From: Streptomyces corallincola
GTDB lineage: Bacteria > Actinomycetota > Actinomycetes > Streptomycetales > Streptomycetaceae
Direction of reading: 5' to 3'
Assembly: GCF_019104725.1 (NCBI RefSeq)
Contig: NZ_JAHRXF010000031.1
Location: 1-64,000, forward strand
Length of the DNA: 64,000 nt
Positions 19,333 to 27,894 of the stretch are shown piece after piece (the stretch's first letter is position 1; every line of letters begins with the position of its first letter). Under the pieces are notes generated by a model. It saw only the letters and a program-made list of their open reading frames with translations. It ran no database searches and was not told where the DNA came from. The translations under genes were made by a program, and so were the position numbers.

Positions 19333-19566
19333 ATGAGCGCAAGCCTGGCACTGACGCACCTCGTCCCTCTCGCCGAAGTGGACGAGAACAAGGTCACCCC
19401 CGGCGTCCTCGGATTCATCGTGTTCGCGGTGATGGCCGTGGCCGTGTGGGGCCTGATGAAGTCGATGAGCAAGCACATGCAGAAGGTCGATTTCAAGGAA
19501 GCCCCGGACCCCGAAGCGGCCCCCGAGGACCGCGCCGACACCACCGCGCGGCAGCGACAGGGCTGA
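19333..19566 (+). CDS. Small single-span membrane protein downstream of mca
   Basis: A 77-residue protein: short N-terminus, one membrane helix (about 25-43, VLGFIVFAVMAVAVWGLM) and a charged tail rich in Asp, Glu and Ala. It follows mca with its ATG 1 nt after the mca stop; an alternative ATG at 19324 overlaps mca by 8 nt. The family is a small actinobacterial membrane hypothetical. Its tight coupling to mca suggests a shared transcript, but no functional link is known to me. Confidence 0.8.
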   Translation: MSASLALTHLVPLAEVDENKVTPGVLGFIVFAVMAVAVWGLMKSMSKHMQKVDFKEAPDPEAAPEDRADTTARQRQG

Positions 19567-19654
19567 CCCGGCCACCGCGCGGCAGCGACAGGGCCGACCC
19601 GGCCACCGCGCCCCGCGCGCCTGCGCGCGACGGAGCCGGATCCGGACACGGGCG

Positions 19655-22600
19655 TCAGCGTTCCGCCGGAACCGCCACCCCCATCACCTCACGGGCGTGG
19701 CGGTCCGGCGTCATGCGCAGCCGCCACGCCTGCCAGCCCGCCTCCAGACTCACCCCGCGCTCCAGCAGCAGCGCGTACGCCGGAACCCACTCCGCGAGCT
19801 TGTCGTCCCGCAGCGGATGCGCGGCCCGGCCGAGCTGCGCCAGCTCCTCCTGCGCCACCGCCGTACCCACCTCCACCCCGCCCGGCGCGCCGTACGGCAG
19901 CAGCGTGCAGCGCAGGAACCGCGCCCAGTCCTCACCGCGCCGGTCGCCGTAGGACGTGAACAGCGTCAGCGCCTCGTCGCACAGTGCCAGCGCCTGCGGG
20001 ACCCGCGCGTTGCCCGCGTCCACCACCGCCAGCTCCAGACACGACCACGCCTCGCCGTGCGTCACCCCGATCCGCTTGAAATCGGCACGGGCGTCCACCA
20101 GCAACTGCCGCGCGAACCCGGAGTTGCGCAGCGAACCCGTCTGCGCCGCCCGCTGGTCACGGGTGGCCCGCGCCGAGTGGTGCCGGGCGCACGCCAGCCC
20201 GTACACGTCCCGCATCCGCGAGAACATCTGCCGCGACCGCTCCAGCTCCCGCACCGCGCGGTCCAGCTCGCCGGTCTCCTCCAGCGCCTGACCCAGGTAG
20301 TACAGCGTCCAGGCCTCGCCGCGCACGTCCTCGTTCTCCCGGTGCCTGGCCGCCGCCCGGCGCAGCTCCTCCACCGCCGGACCCGGGTCCTGGTCCACCA
20401 GCCGCGCCCGCGCCAGCTGGGTCAGCGCCCACGCCTCGCCGCGCGCGTCGTGCGTCCGCCCGTACCGCTCCAGCGCCGACCGCAACTCCCGCTCCGCGCG
20501 CGGGACATCGCCCATCCGCAGGGCGAGCTGCCCGAGCTGGTAGTGCGCCCACGCCTCGCCGTGCACCGAACCGCCCGCCCGGTGCAGCACGAGCGAGCGG
20601 GTCAGCAGGTCCAGGGACTCCGCGAGCCGCGCCCGGTCCCGCTGCACCGCCGCCAGCGCGTGCATCGTCCACGCCCGGTCCGTCGCCAGCTCCGGCGCCG
20701 CCTGAAGGTCCAGCGCCTCCTGGAGCCGGGCCGCCGCCTCGGTCAGATTGCCCTGGTGGTGCAGGGTGATGCCGAGCGAACACAGCGCGCGGGCCACCCC
20801 CGCGTCGTGCTGCGCCTCCCGGTACAGATCCACCACCGAGGCCAGCGTCGTGCGCGCCTTGTCCAGCTCGCCGAGCTGCCGGGCCGCGATACCGGTGCGC
20901 CACTGCACCGACCGCACCAGCAGCCCCCCGTCCACCGCCTGCGTCAGCTCGCTGATCTCACCGAGCCGGTACAGATCGCCGCGCAGCAGGCAGTAGTCGC
21001 ACAGCGCGCCCAGCAGATTCAGCACCGCCGCCTGATCCACGCCCTCCGCGTGCCGCAGCGCCGCCGTGATGAAGCTCGACTCGTCGTCCAGCCAGCGCAG
21101 CGCCTCGTCCAGCGAGGTGAAGCCGTGCGGCCCGAACCGGTCCGACCGGGTGGACATGTTGCCGTCCACCAGCCGCAGCACCGAGTCCGCCAGCTCCGCG
21201 TAGTTCACGATCAGCCGCTCCTGCGCGGCCGTGCGCTCCGCCGGGTCCTCCTCGTCCAGCAGCCGGGCCTGCGCGAAGGCCCGGACCAGATCGTGCAGCC
21301 GGTAGCGGCTGCCCCGCACATGGTCGATCAGCCCCGCACCCGCCAGCGCCCGCAGATGCCGGGCCGCCTCCGGCTCGTCCGTCGCCAGCAGCGCGGCGGC
21401 GGCAGCCGCGCCCAGCGACGCCCGCCCGGCCAGCGCCAGGCGCCGCAGCAGCCGCCGGGCCGCCTCCGGCTGGTCGGTGTAGCGCAGCCACAGCGCTCGC
21501 TCCACCGGCTCCACCGGGCCGTACGCCTCCAGATCCCCGGCGAGCTGCCGGGGCGAACGCGGCCCCAGCGCCGACCCCGCGACCCGCAGCGCCAGCGGCA
21601 GCCCGCCGCACAGCCGCAGGATCGCCTCGGCCGACTCCCCGTCGTACGGCGCCGACGCGTCCTCGGCCGCCGAGCCCAGCAACTCCTCGGCGTCCGCCGC
21701 TTCCAGCGCCCGCACCGGCAGCTGGTGCACCCACGCCGACAGGTCCTCCGGCAGCTCCAGCGGCTCCCGCGCCGTCACCAGCACCAGACTGTCGGAGTGC
21801 TCCGGCACCAGCGCCCGTACCTGCCCGGCGTCCGAGGCGTCGTCCAGCACGATCGTCACCGGCAGCCCGGTCAAATGCCGGTGGTACAGCTCGCCCAGCC
21901 GCTTCACCTGCTGATCGGGCGAGGACCGCTCCCGGAACAGCAACTGCTCGCGGGGCGCGCCCAGCCGGTTCAGCAGATGCAGCAGCGCGTCCCGCACCGG
22001 CAGCGGCGGCTCGTCCCGGCTGCCGCCGCGCAGGTCCACCACCACCGCGCCCCGGAAGTGGTCCCGCAGCTCGTGCGCCGCCCGCACTGCGAGCGCCGTC
22101 CGGCCGGCACCGGGCTCGCCGTGCAGCACCACCACCGTCGGCCGGGTCTCCGTCGCCGCGCGCGCCGACTGCGCCCACTGCCTGATCCGCGCCAGCTCCG
22201 CCCGCCGACCGGCGAACGGGCCTTCCGGCTCAGGGAGTTGACCGAACGACTGCTCCAGCACGGTACGGCGCCGGGCCGCCGCGCTCTTGTCCGCGCCGCG
22301 CAGCACCACCGGACCCGCGGTCTTCCTCGGCCCCGTGGCGGCGCCGAGCACCCGCTGTTGGTCGAGGTAGGGCCGGATGCCGCGTACCTCCAGCGCCGTC
22401 AGCCACTGCAACCGCAACTGCTCCGGCCCGCCCGGCTGTCCGGCCGCGCCCTTGCGGTGGTGGGCGGCGGGCAGATGCGACCCGGCGACCTTCACCACGG
22501 TCGCCGCCGCGCCCACCACCCCCACGGTCACGCCCGCGCCGACGGCGGCGGCACCCCCGGTGCCCAGCGACAGGTCGGCGACCACCGCCGCGACCCCGGC

Positions 22601-22861
22601 AACGGCCGCCACCAGCAGGGGAGTTCCGGCGCCTTCACGGGCGTAGCGCTGCCCGAAGGTGAGGTGGTCCGCCTCGGACTCGTCCAGCGCGCGGGTGTAC
22701 GCCGTGTACTCCTCGGCCGCCGTCAGCGCCATCGAGTCCAGCGCGCCCCGCGCCCGCGTGAGCAGCACCTGCCTGTCGGCCCGCCCGCCGGAGCGCCGTA
22801 CCTCCTCCTCCACGGCCCGCCCCAGCAGCCGTTCGGCCTCCGCCCGATGGCCGTCGCGCAT
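19655..22861 (-). CDS. Large STAND NTPase with N-terminal membrane segment and C-terminal TPRs
   Basis: A 1068-residue signalling protein. The N-terminus has charged helices (1-75) and two hydrophobic stretches (about 80-135) that may be membrane spans. The NB-ARC/STAND core runs from about 215 to 560: Walker A GEPGAGRTAL (about 248-257), Walker B-like TIVLDDASD, and GLPLALRVAG. From about 600 to 1040 there are many TPR-type helices with repeated AWTL/AWALTQL blocks. The layout resembles AfsR without the SARP DNA-binding domain, so a regulatory or defence switch driven by NTP-dependent oligomerisation is likely. ATG 22861 has GGAGGGGG upstream. It lies beside the toxin-antitoxin/CRISPR region but no direct link is shown. 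Confidence 0.88.
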   Translation of the reverse strand: MRDGHRAEAERLLGRAVEEEVRRSGGRADRQVLLTRARGALDSMALTAAEEYTAYTRALDESEADHLTFGQRYAREGAGTPLLVAAVAGVAAVVADLSLGTGGAAAVGAGVTVGVVGAAATVVKVAGSHLPAAHHRKGAAGQPGGPEQLRLQWLTALEVRGIRPYLDQQRVLGAATGPRKTAGPVVLRGADKSAAARRRTVLEQSFGQLPEPEGPFAGRRAELARIRQWAQSARAATETRPTVVVLHGEPGAGRTALAVRAAHELRDHFRGAVVVDLRGGSRDEPPLPVRDALLHLLNRLGAPREQLLFRERSSPDQQVKRLGELYHRHLTGLPVTIVLDDASDAGQVRALVPEHSDSLVLVTAREPLELPEDLSAWVHQLPVRALEAADAEELLGSAAEDASAPYDGESAEAILRLCGGLPLALRVAGSALGPRSPRQLAGDLEAYGPVEPVERALWLRYTDQPEAARRLLRRLALAGRASLGAAAAAALLATDEPEAARHLRALAGAGLIDHVRGSRYRLHDLVRAFAQARLLDEEDPAERTAAQERLIVNYAELADSVLRLVDGNMSTRSDRFGPHGFTSLDEALRWLDDESSFITAALRHAEGVDQAAVLNLLGALCDYCLLRGDLYRLGEISELTQAVDGGLLVRSVQWRTGIAARQLGELDKARTTLASVVDLYREAQHDAGVARALCSLGITLHHQGNLTEAAARLQEALDLQAAPELATDRAWTMHALAAVQRDRARLAESLDLLTRSLVLHRAGGSVHGEAWAHYQLGQLALRMGDVPRAERELRSALERYGRTHDARGEAWALTQLARARLVDQDPGPAVEELRRAAARHRENEDVRGEAWTLYYLGQALEETGELDRAVRELERSRQMFSRMRDVYGLACARHHSARATRDQRAAQTGSLRNSGFARQLLVDARADFKRIGVTHGEAWSCLELAVVDAGNARVPQALALCDEALTLFTSYGDRRGEDWARFLRCTLLPYGAPGGVEVGTAVAQEELAQLGRAAHPLRDDKLAEWVPAYALLLERGVSLEAGWQAWRLRMTPDRHAREVMGVAVPAER

Positions 22862-23010
22862 TCCCAAGCCCCCTCCGCTGTCGCACCGTTGCCCAGAAGT
22901 GTCCTTCGGGGAGCGCGCGATGGCGAGGGGGCGATCAGGAAAGCATGGACAACACCCGTGCTTTCAGGCCGGTTTGAGGCAGGGAGATCCGAACCCCGAC
23001 AGGCTGCTCC

Positions 23011-23045
23011 CGGTGTCCCGGTGTCCCGGTGTCCCGGTGTCCCGG
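23011..23045. repeat. 8-bp tandem repeat, 4.4 copies
   Basis: CGGTGTCC is repeated four times in perfect tandem (23011-23042) plus CGG. The period is not a multiple of three, which fits non-coding DNA. Such arrays mark slippage and are useful for strain typing. Confidence 0.85.
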
Positions 23046-23052
23046 CGGCCCA

Positions 23053-23225
23053 TCAGGAGACCTGGAACGGCGGAACACCGGCCCGGCCGCCGCGTCCACA
23101 TGTCGGAGCGTCAGATCGGCGAAGGCCCGCAGCCGGGCGGTCTCGTGGCCGGTGCGCCAGACGAAGGCGTACTCGATGCGCGGGGCGTCGGAGAAGACGC
23201 GGAAGGCCAGGCCGGGCTCGTTCCC
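23053..23225 (-). pseudogene. C-terminal relic of a LysR-family regulator
   Basis: Read on the minus strand from 23225, a frame gives GNEPGLAFRVFSDAPRIEYA, then FVWRTGHETARLRAFADLTL, the typical last strand and helix of a LysR effector-binding domain. No HTH and no other part of the domain is present upstream (above 23225), and no proper stop follows in frame; the 8-bp repeat lies just beyond its C-terminal end. It is a fragment left after deletion. Confidence 0.65.
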
Positions 23226-23610
23226 CGGTATTCACGCCGCCCTGGCCGTCGTCGTCTTGCGGTTCGCCTCGGCGCCCACTACCTCCGGGACAGCCCGGCG
23301 GGCTTCGCCGTGGGCAGCGTCGTACTCATGGGCATGACCGACGGCAGCGAGCAGCACCCCGCCATCCCCGCCGAAGAACTCGAACACTCATTGGCAACGG
23401 CTTCCCGGTCATCGACCTCGGCCCGCTCGCAGAGGCATTCCGGCACCTCTGCGCCCACCGCGGCCCCGTCGAACACCGCTCCCCCCGAACTCCCCACGGC
23501 CTGACTCCGCCGCCTCCTGGCACTCGCGCCACGCCCCTGGTGCGCCCACGCGGGCGCGAGTGCCGGGAGCCCTCCGCCGGTCCAGGGCCGCGCGGTTCGC
23601 CTCGACTCAG

Positions 23611-23628
23611 GTATAGCTATCGCTATAC
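23611..23628. promoter_or_regulatory. Autoregulatory operator and promoter of the toxin-antitoxin pair
   Basis: Perfect 7-bp arms GTATAGC (23611-23617) and GCTATAC (23622-23628) around TATC. The right arm contains a -10-like TATACT (23624-23629) only 6 nt before the toxin GTG, so the mRNA is probably leaderless; a -35-like CTCGAC lies at 23601-23606. An AT-rich palindrome over the -10 is the classical site for an XRE antitoxin. Confidence 0.75.
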
Positions 23629-23635
23629 TTCTGGT

Positions 23636-23998
23636 GTGAGCGGTGAGTGGGAAATCTTCCTTGTCGATGAGGTGCGCGACTGGATCGGCGGCCTCGACGA
23701 CCAGGCGCACGTCCGGGTCGTACAGGCGCTGGACGCGCTGGCCGAGGGAGGCCCTGGGCTGGGGCGTCCGCTGGTGGACACTATTCACGGCTCGTCGATG
23801 GCGAACCTGAAGGAGTTACGCCCCGGAACGGTGCGGATCCTGTTCGCCTTCGATCCGTGGCGCTCCAGCATCCTGCTGGTGGCGGGAGACAAATCGGGGC
23901 AGTGGAACGAGTGGTACCGAGAGGCGATTCCGCTGGCCGAGCAACGCTACGAGCTGTACGTGAAGCAACGAGCTCAGGCAGAAGGAGGACGACCGTGA
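23636..23998 (+). CDS. HigB/RelE-type toxin (phage-derived Gp49-like family)
   Basis: A 120-residue RelE-fold toxin of the Gp49-like/HigB family, expected to cut mRNA at the ribosome. Typical segments are LKELRPGTVRILFAFDP, then SILLVAGDKSGQWNEWYREA, the latter carrying the conserved basic and aromatic residues, followed by a basic C-terminal helix ending KQRAQAEG. The start is GTG at 23636, directly after the operator, probably without a leader. It overlaps the antitoxin gene by 4 nt (GTGA); the toxin-first order is that of higBA. Confidence 0.88.
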   Translation: MSGEWEIFLVDEVRDWIGGLDDQAHVRVVQALDALAEGGPGLGRPLVDTIHGSSMANLKELRPGTVRILFAFDPWRSSILLVAGDKSGQWNEWYREAIPLAEQRYELYVKQRAQAEGGRP

Positions 23999-24312
23999 GC
24001 GGCTACACGCGGTGGCAGGACATCCGCGCTGAGCACGTTGCCCGTGCGGGCGGTGAAGAAGCGGTGCGGGAGGGCAAGGAGGAATTGCTCGCGGAAGTCG
24101 TTGGACGCCGACTGGCGGACCTGCGAAAGTCCCGAGGTCTGACACAGCAGCAGGTGGCTGACCGCATGGGCGTCAGCAAGGGGCGCGTGTCGCAGATCGA
24201 GCGGGGCCACATCTCCGGTCAGGACGTACTCGCCCGCTTCGCGGTCGCACTGGGAGGGCGCCTGCATCAGGCCATCTACTTCGACGACGGAGACATCGCG
24301 TCCATCGCCTGA
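23995..24312 (+). CDS. HigA-like XRE antitoxin
   Basis: A 105-residue antitoxin with an XRE helix-turn-helix: RKSRGLTQQQVADRMGVSKG and RVSQIERGHISG (about 45-76). Residues 1-40 (containing HVARAGGEEAVREGKEELLAE) are the likely toxin-facing helix. GTG at 23995 overlaps the toxin stop and follows AAGGAGG. It should neutralise the toxin and repress the shared promoter through the GTATAGC palindrome. A broken second copy of this pair lies at the other side of the cas genes. Confidence 0.9.
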   Translation: MSGYTRWQDIRAEHVARAGGEEAVREGKEELLAEVVGRRLADLRKSRGLTQQQVADRMGVSKGRVSQIERGHISGQDVLARFAVALGGRLHQAIYFDDGDIASIA

Positions 24313-24549
24313 AGCCGAAACGGGCGCGTGGTGAATCCTGAACCCCCTTGTGGCGGGCGCGACAGACTCGCGCTGCATCGCTGCATCGCTGCTTCGGTGT
24401 CCCTGTGGAAGGCCTGATCGGCCGCCTTTCGAGGGTGCTGGCGGAGAGTCGTGTGGAGGAGCCGCGTGCCCCGTGTGCCGGCGGGCGTCACCGGGAACGC
24501 GGCAGCGGGCCGCACTGACTCGGACGGCACCGTGTGGGACAGTGAGAGC
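24313..24549. other. Gap between antitoxin and truncated DUF255 gene
   Basis: No gene is supported. It contains CTGCATCG twice in tandem near 24371-24387. The last part (GTGTGGGACAGTGAGAGC before the ATG) resembles the sequence upstream of the full DUF255 gene at 33605, so some promoter sequence is shared. Confidence 0.5.
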
Positions 24550-24711
24550 ATGAATCGCCTGGCCAATGCCCAGTCGCCCTACCTCCTCCAGCACGCCGAC
24601 AACCCCGTTGACTGGTGGCCGTGGGGAGAAGAGGCGATGCAAGAGGCCAGGCGGCGGAACGTCCCCGTCCTTCTCTCTCTCGGGTACTCCGCCTGCCACT
24701 GGTGCCAGTGA
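24550..24711 (+). pseudogene. Truncated 5' end of a DUF255/thioredoxin-domain gene
   Basis: The first 53 codons match the start of the full gene at 33605 (SPYLLQHADNPVDWWPW, then YSACHWC) but the frame ends immediately after CHWC with Gln and a TGA made at the junction. The two copies differ at many synonymous and some amino-acid positions, so this is not a recent duplicate; it looks like the homologous gene of another strain. Its position directly left of the cas genes makes it a junction marker. Confidence 0.88.
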
Positions 24712-24967
24712 ACTCGTCAACCCAGTAGCCGGCGGCGCTCACGCCCCTCTGATGATCACGCGGTTCCCGCAGAGCTTCGACCAGTCGTTGCGTGCCGGTT
24801 CCGGGACGACCACCGGGGCCGCGACGCGGAGCGCGAGGCGGCAACCCCGTCCAGGGCGAGCTGGTGCCCGACCGCCAAGGTGAGACAGCAAGACAAGCCC
24901 CGATGGTCGGTCCCGGAAACCCCGTTCCGGGCGTCGCGGCCCGGGTGATCCGGCGGATCCTGCTCGA
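24712..24967. other. Junction DNA between truncated DUF255 and cas6e
   Basis: In most type I-E loci cas1, cas2 and the CRISPR array follow cas6e. Here this 256-bp stretch downstream of cas6e has no cas1, no cas2 and no repeat-spacer pattern. Short frames on both strands match nothing I recognise. Confidence 0.6.
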
Positions 24968-25699
24968 TCAGACACTGTCCGGGGAAGCAACCAGAAGGAG
25001 TCCCGCACCGTAGGAGCGGGCCCGGCCGACGCCGTTGGCAAGTGCGTCGACGAATGCCTCGGGGTCGGTCACGGTCAGCTCCCCCTTCAGCTCCGCGCGG
25101 CCGATCCTGGCACCCTGGTGCTTGGCTGTCAGGCTCAGCTTGGGCAGCATGCGCACGGCCATGGACTCTGTCACCCCGTGCGCCCCGATGCGACGAACAC
25201 CGAGGGGACCCACACGTTCCTCGCCCTCGGCCTGGAGGCGATCGGCAAACCACTGCCGGACATGACCGGGGGTCGTATCGGACAGCCGTTTACGGGGTGC
25301 GCGGTCGTGCTCGCGCGTGCCACGCTGGCGCGTGGGGTTCACCACGACCCGGAAGGCGTAGGCCTCTCCGGTGCGGACGGTCATGTCGACCGGCAGGGTG
25401 GTGATGCCGTCGGTCAGAGCCGCTCGGGGGACGAACGACCAGTCCGGCTGGACGCGGGACTGCACGATCAGGACCAGCCTGTTGTTTTTCAGGTCCAGTG
25501 TCCAGACGTGCAGGATGCCCATCTGGGCCCGCGGGTCCGGCTCATTCGGCGTGATCCACCCGTTGAATCCCGACATCACCAGGCGATGCATGATGTGCGG
25601 GTCGAGAACGGCCTTCTGCGCCAGAACATGGCGGGCGTCGAGATGGAGGACGCTGTGACAGGTCACAAAGCGTGCGATGGCAGTGGAGGCCGTGGTCAT
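24968..25699 (-). CDS. cas6e: Cas6e (CasE/Cse3) pre-crRNA endonuclease
   Basis: A 243-residue Cas6e, which cuts the CRISPR repeat hairpin and stays on the crRNA 3' end in Cascade. The N-terminal DPHIMHRLVMSGF segment (residues 33-45) carries candidate catalytic histidines, and the glycine-rich loop GVGRARSYGAGLLLVA near the C-terminus is diagnostic. The ATG at 25699 overlaps the stop of cas5e (ATGA). It is the last gene of the five-gene Cascade operon. Its presence implies that a CRISPR array exists or existed, although none is in the window. Confidence 0.93.
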   Translation of the reverse strand: MTTASTAIARFVTCHSVLHLDARHVLAQKAVLDPHIMHRLVMSGFNGWITPNEPDPRAQMGILHVWTLDLKNNRLVLIVQSRVQPDWSFVPRAALTDGITTLPVDMTVRTGEAYAFRVVVNPTRQRGTREHDRAPRKRLSDTTPGHVRQWFADRLQAEGEERVGPLGVRRIGAHGVTESMAVRMLPKLSLTAKHQGARIGRAELKGELTVTDPEAFVDALANGVGRARSYGAGLLLVASPDSV

Positions 25700-26538
25700 A
25701 GCAGGTGCTCCCATCCGATGGACTGGCCCGGTTCGATGTACATGCGTCGTTCCCAACGGGGCGCGTAACTGCGGTGGGTGGGGTGGAAACTGACCGGCTG
25801 GTCGTTGATCCTCGAGGCGCCAGTGGTACCGGGCGCCACCTCGACCCAGGTCCACGGCTGTTCGGAGGTGGCCTGCGGGAGCAGACGGGCGGCAGCGAGG
25901 ACCTCCTCGATGCATCCGGGGTGTACCCCACCGGAGATCTCTCCTGCAGGCGGGCAGGATTTCCGTCCGAGCCACAGGAAGCGCCGAGGCTGTTCCAGAG
26001 CCACGGCCAACTCGTCCAGCATCTGCTTGTCCTCATGCTCGACCGCCGCGACGAACTGGGCATCCGCGAGGTAGGAGCGGTTGGTGATGATCGGGTTGCG
26101 GTGCCCCGTCCGGGCGATGAGATGGCCACTGTTCGGATCGGGGGCGATGCCCTTGGGTGCCCCGTACCAGCCGCCGACGGAGGGGCTGGGCATGACGCCG
26201 AACGCCCGGCCGGGCACGTTGTCGTCGAAGAGGAGAGCCGTCGTCCGGTTCAGCCGGTGGTCGGTGATCAGGTCACGAGGGCGAAGGGGATACCGTCCAC
26301 CGCCGACGGTGTGGTAGTCCTCCACCGGGGTACCAGGCCGGTCGGCACGCACTGCGAACCGGAGTTCGTCGAGCGGCGTGATCGGCTCCTCCCGGCTGAG
26401 CCCCGCGGCGGCGGCGAGCAGCCCGATGAAGCCTGACTTGGTGGGCCTGAGGTGTGTGTCCCGCTGGTCGAACCGCGAGTTCAGCCCCCAGGACTGGAGA
26501 GGGCCGGCCAATCGGGCCAGGAGTACGTACGGGCTCAC
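25696..26538 (-). CDS. cas5e: Cas5e (CasD) Cascade subunit
   Basis: A 280-residue Cas5e, which holds the 5' handle of the crRNA. The N-terminus is diagnostic (LLARLAGPLQSWGLNSRF, then RDTHLRPTKSGFIGLLAAAAG), as is HTVGGGRYPLRPRDLITDHRL. The length is a little above the usual 225-250. Start is GTG at 26538, overlapping the cas7e stop (GTGA). The protein should bridge Cas7e and Cas8e. Confidence 0.94.
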   Translation of the reverse strand: MSPYVLLARLAGPLQSWGLNSRFDQRDTHLRPTKSGFIGLLAAAAGLSREEPITPLDELRFAVRADRPGTPVEDYHTVGGGRYPLRPRDLITDHRLNRTTALLFDDNVPGRAFGVMPSPSVGGWYGAPKGIAPDPNSGHLIARTGHRNPIITNRSYLADAQFVAAVEHEDKQMLDELAVALEQPRRFLWLGRKSCPPAGEISGGVHPGCIEEVLAAARLLPQATSEQPWTWVEVAPGTTGASRINDQPVSFHPTHRSYAPRWERRMYIEPGQSIGWEHLL

Positions 26539-27890
26539 GGGGCGGTCATTTCCTCGACGGAACCCGCCTCGGTGGCGACGAGCGCCCCTTCCTGGCCCGC
26601 AAGCTCGGTCAGCAACTCTTGGATGCCCAGGTCGTAAGTGAGAACGCGTCCCCCGCCGATGTCGGAGCGCTTACAGGTCACCAGACGATGCTGCGCGAGG
26701 AGCCTGCGGGCGGCCGCAAGAGCGACTCCGCCCCCCACCCGCTCGTCGATCGGCGATTCGAAGGCTGCGGAGTAGTTGAACGGACGCGCCCCCTCGAAGG
26801 CCAGGACCAGCTTGGGCAAGGAGCCCGTGGAAGCGGTGGTGTTCTTCTTTGCGTGGGGCATGGCGTCAACAAATGCCTCGACGAACTGGCGCTCCGCCGC
26901 ACGGGCGGCCTTGTCCACTTCCTCGGGCGGCATTCCACCGGCTACCAGGTTGTTCCGCAGCTGCACGCGGTCCAGCGCCGCGTGTCGGTAGAACGTCCCG
27001 GAGATCAGGGACTGGTAACCGGTCATCCCTGAGCCTGCGTCGTCCGCCGCGTCCAGGAAGTCCAGGGCGTTCGCCTTGCGCCGGATCTTGGCATCGTCTG
27101 CGGCGCTGTAAAAGTCGTCGATCTGGTTGGCCCTGTGCACGGTGAAAGCGGGGCCGGTCATCACAGCGCCGTCCACATTGGGTGAGTCCGCGATCTCGGC
27201 GAGGAAGCGCCCGTACAACGCGATGTCGATGGCGTCCCTGGGGGCGAGCGCCGTGAGTACCCCGGCACGTACCTCCCTCGGCAGGGGAGGGATGCGCGAC
27301 TCGGTCGCGCCCCCCTCGCCATCGGCCGCCGCCTCGGGTTCCGCAGCCGCCCGCTTGCTGCCCCGGGAGCTGCTCTTCGCCGCCGCACGTGCCGCTTCGA
27401 ATTCCTTGATCCACCCGGCCACGACATCGCGCTTGGCGTCGATGGAAGCGGCCAGCCTCTCACCGGCGTCCTCGGGAGCGAAGACCAGCACCTTGGTCAG
27501 GTCGCGGGTGCGTTCCTTGTCCCCGAATTTGAGCCCCACGCCTTCCAGAACGGCTTTGGCGGTCGAGAGGGCCTCGGCCCGCTCCCAGCCCAGGGCGCAG
27601 AGTGCGTCGGTGGCGAGAAGCGCCCACTCGCGGGTACGCATCCCCATCGTGTAGCCGGCCAGCGCCCCCTCGCCCGCGTTCGCACGGTCACGGCCGAGCG
27701 TCCGTTCCGCTCGTCGTCGCGCCTGCGACGTGATCAGGTTCCGTGTCTCGCCACCGAACGGGATGATCTTCGCCATTCCGTTTTCGTCGCGAACCGGCAG
27801 CACTGCCACCAGGCTTTCGAGCGCGTGGAGGGAGAGGAACTGGTGGCAACCGAGCTGTTCGTACACGGAGTTGCTGCGGATGATCGTCAT
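26535..27890 (-). CDS. cas7e: Cas7e (CasC/Cse4) Cascade backbone subunit, long form
   Basis: A 451-residue Cas7e, longer than the usual 350-400. Recognisable parts are FLSLHALESLVAVLPVRDEN and GGETRNLITSQARRRAERTL (about 18-67), DIALYGRFLAEIADSPNVDG with AFTVHRANQIDDFYSAADD (about 216-262), and ESPIDERVGGG. The N-terminus lacks the usual LQTVPPSNLNRDD wording. A low-complexity Ala/Glu/Ser insert (about 165-195) accounts for part of the extra length. Six copies are expected along the crRNA in Cascade. ATG 27890 lies 4 nt after the cse2 stop. Confidence 0.9.
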   Translation of the reverse strand: MTIIRSNSVYEQLGCHQFLSLHALESLVAVLPVRDENGMAKIIPFGGETRNLITSQARRRAERTLGRDRANAGEGALAGYTMGMRTREWALLATDALCALGWERAEALSTAKAVLEGVGLKFGDKERTRDLTKVLVFAPEDAGERLAASIDAKRDVVAGWIKEFEAARAAAKSSSRGSKRAAAEPEAAADGEGGATESRIPPLPREVRAGVLTALAPRDAIDIALYGRFLAEIADSPNVDGAVMTGPAFTVHRANQIDDFYSAADDAKIRRKANALDFLDAADDAGSGMTGYQSLISGTFYRHAALDRVQLRNNLVAGGMPPEEVDKAARAAERQFVEAFVDAMPHAKKNTTASTGSLPKLVLAFEGARPFNYSAAFESPIDERVGGGVALAAARRLLAQHRLVTCKRSDIGGGRVLTYDLGIQELLTELAGQEGALVATEAGSVEEMTAP

Positions 27891-27894
27891 GGCG

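Larger units (their letters stand above)
22862..23610. other. Decayed DNA left of the toxin-antitoxin pair
   Basis: About 750 bp between the STAND gene and the toxin. It contains an 8-bp tandem repeat and a LysR C-terminal relic (described separately). The part from about 23240 to 23600 shows only short frames without recognisable domains. It reads as a scar of past insertions and deletions. Confidence 0.6.

Noticed and set aside
23011..23045. 8-bp tandem repeats considered as an iteron-type origin
   Set aside because: Only four copies, no AT-rich region or replication gene nearby.
19697..23998. A 1433-codon plus-strand frame antisense to the STAND gene and running into the toxin
   Set aside because: Only the last 120 codons are real (toxin from GTG 23636). 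The rest is Arg/Gln/Pro-rich text opposite the STAND protein.
24739..25041. A 100-codon minus-strand frame beyond cas6e considered as a cas1 or cas2 remnant
   Set aside because: No Cas1 or Cas2 motif; it overlaps the cas6e 3' end in another frame and is low-complexity.
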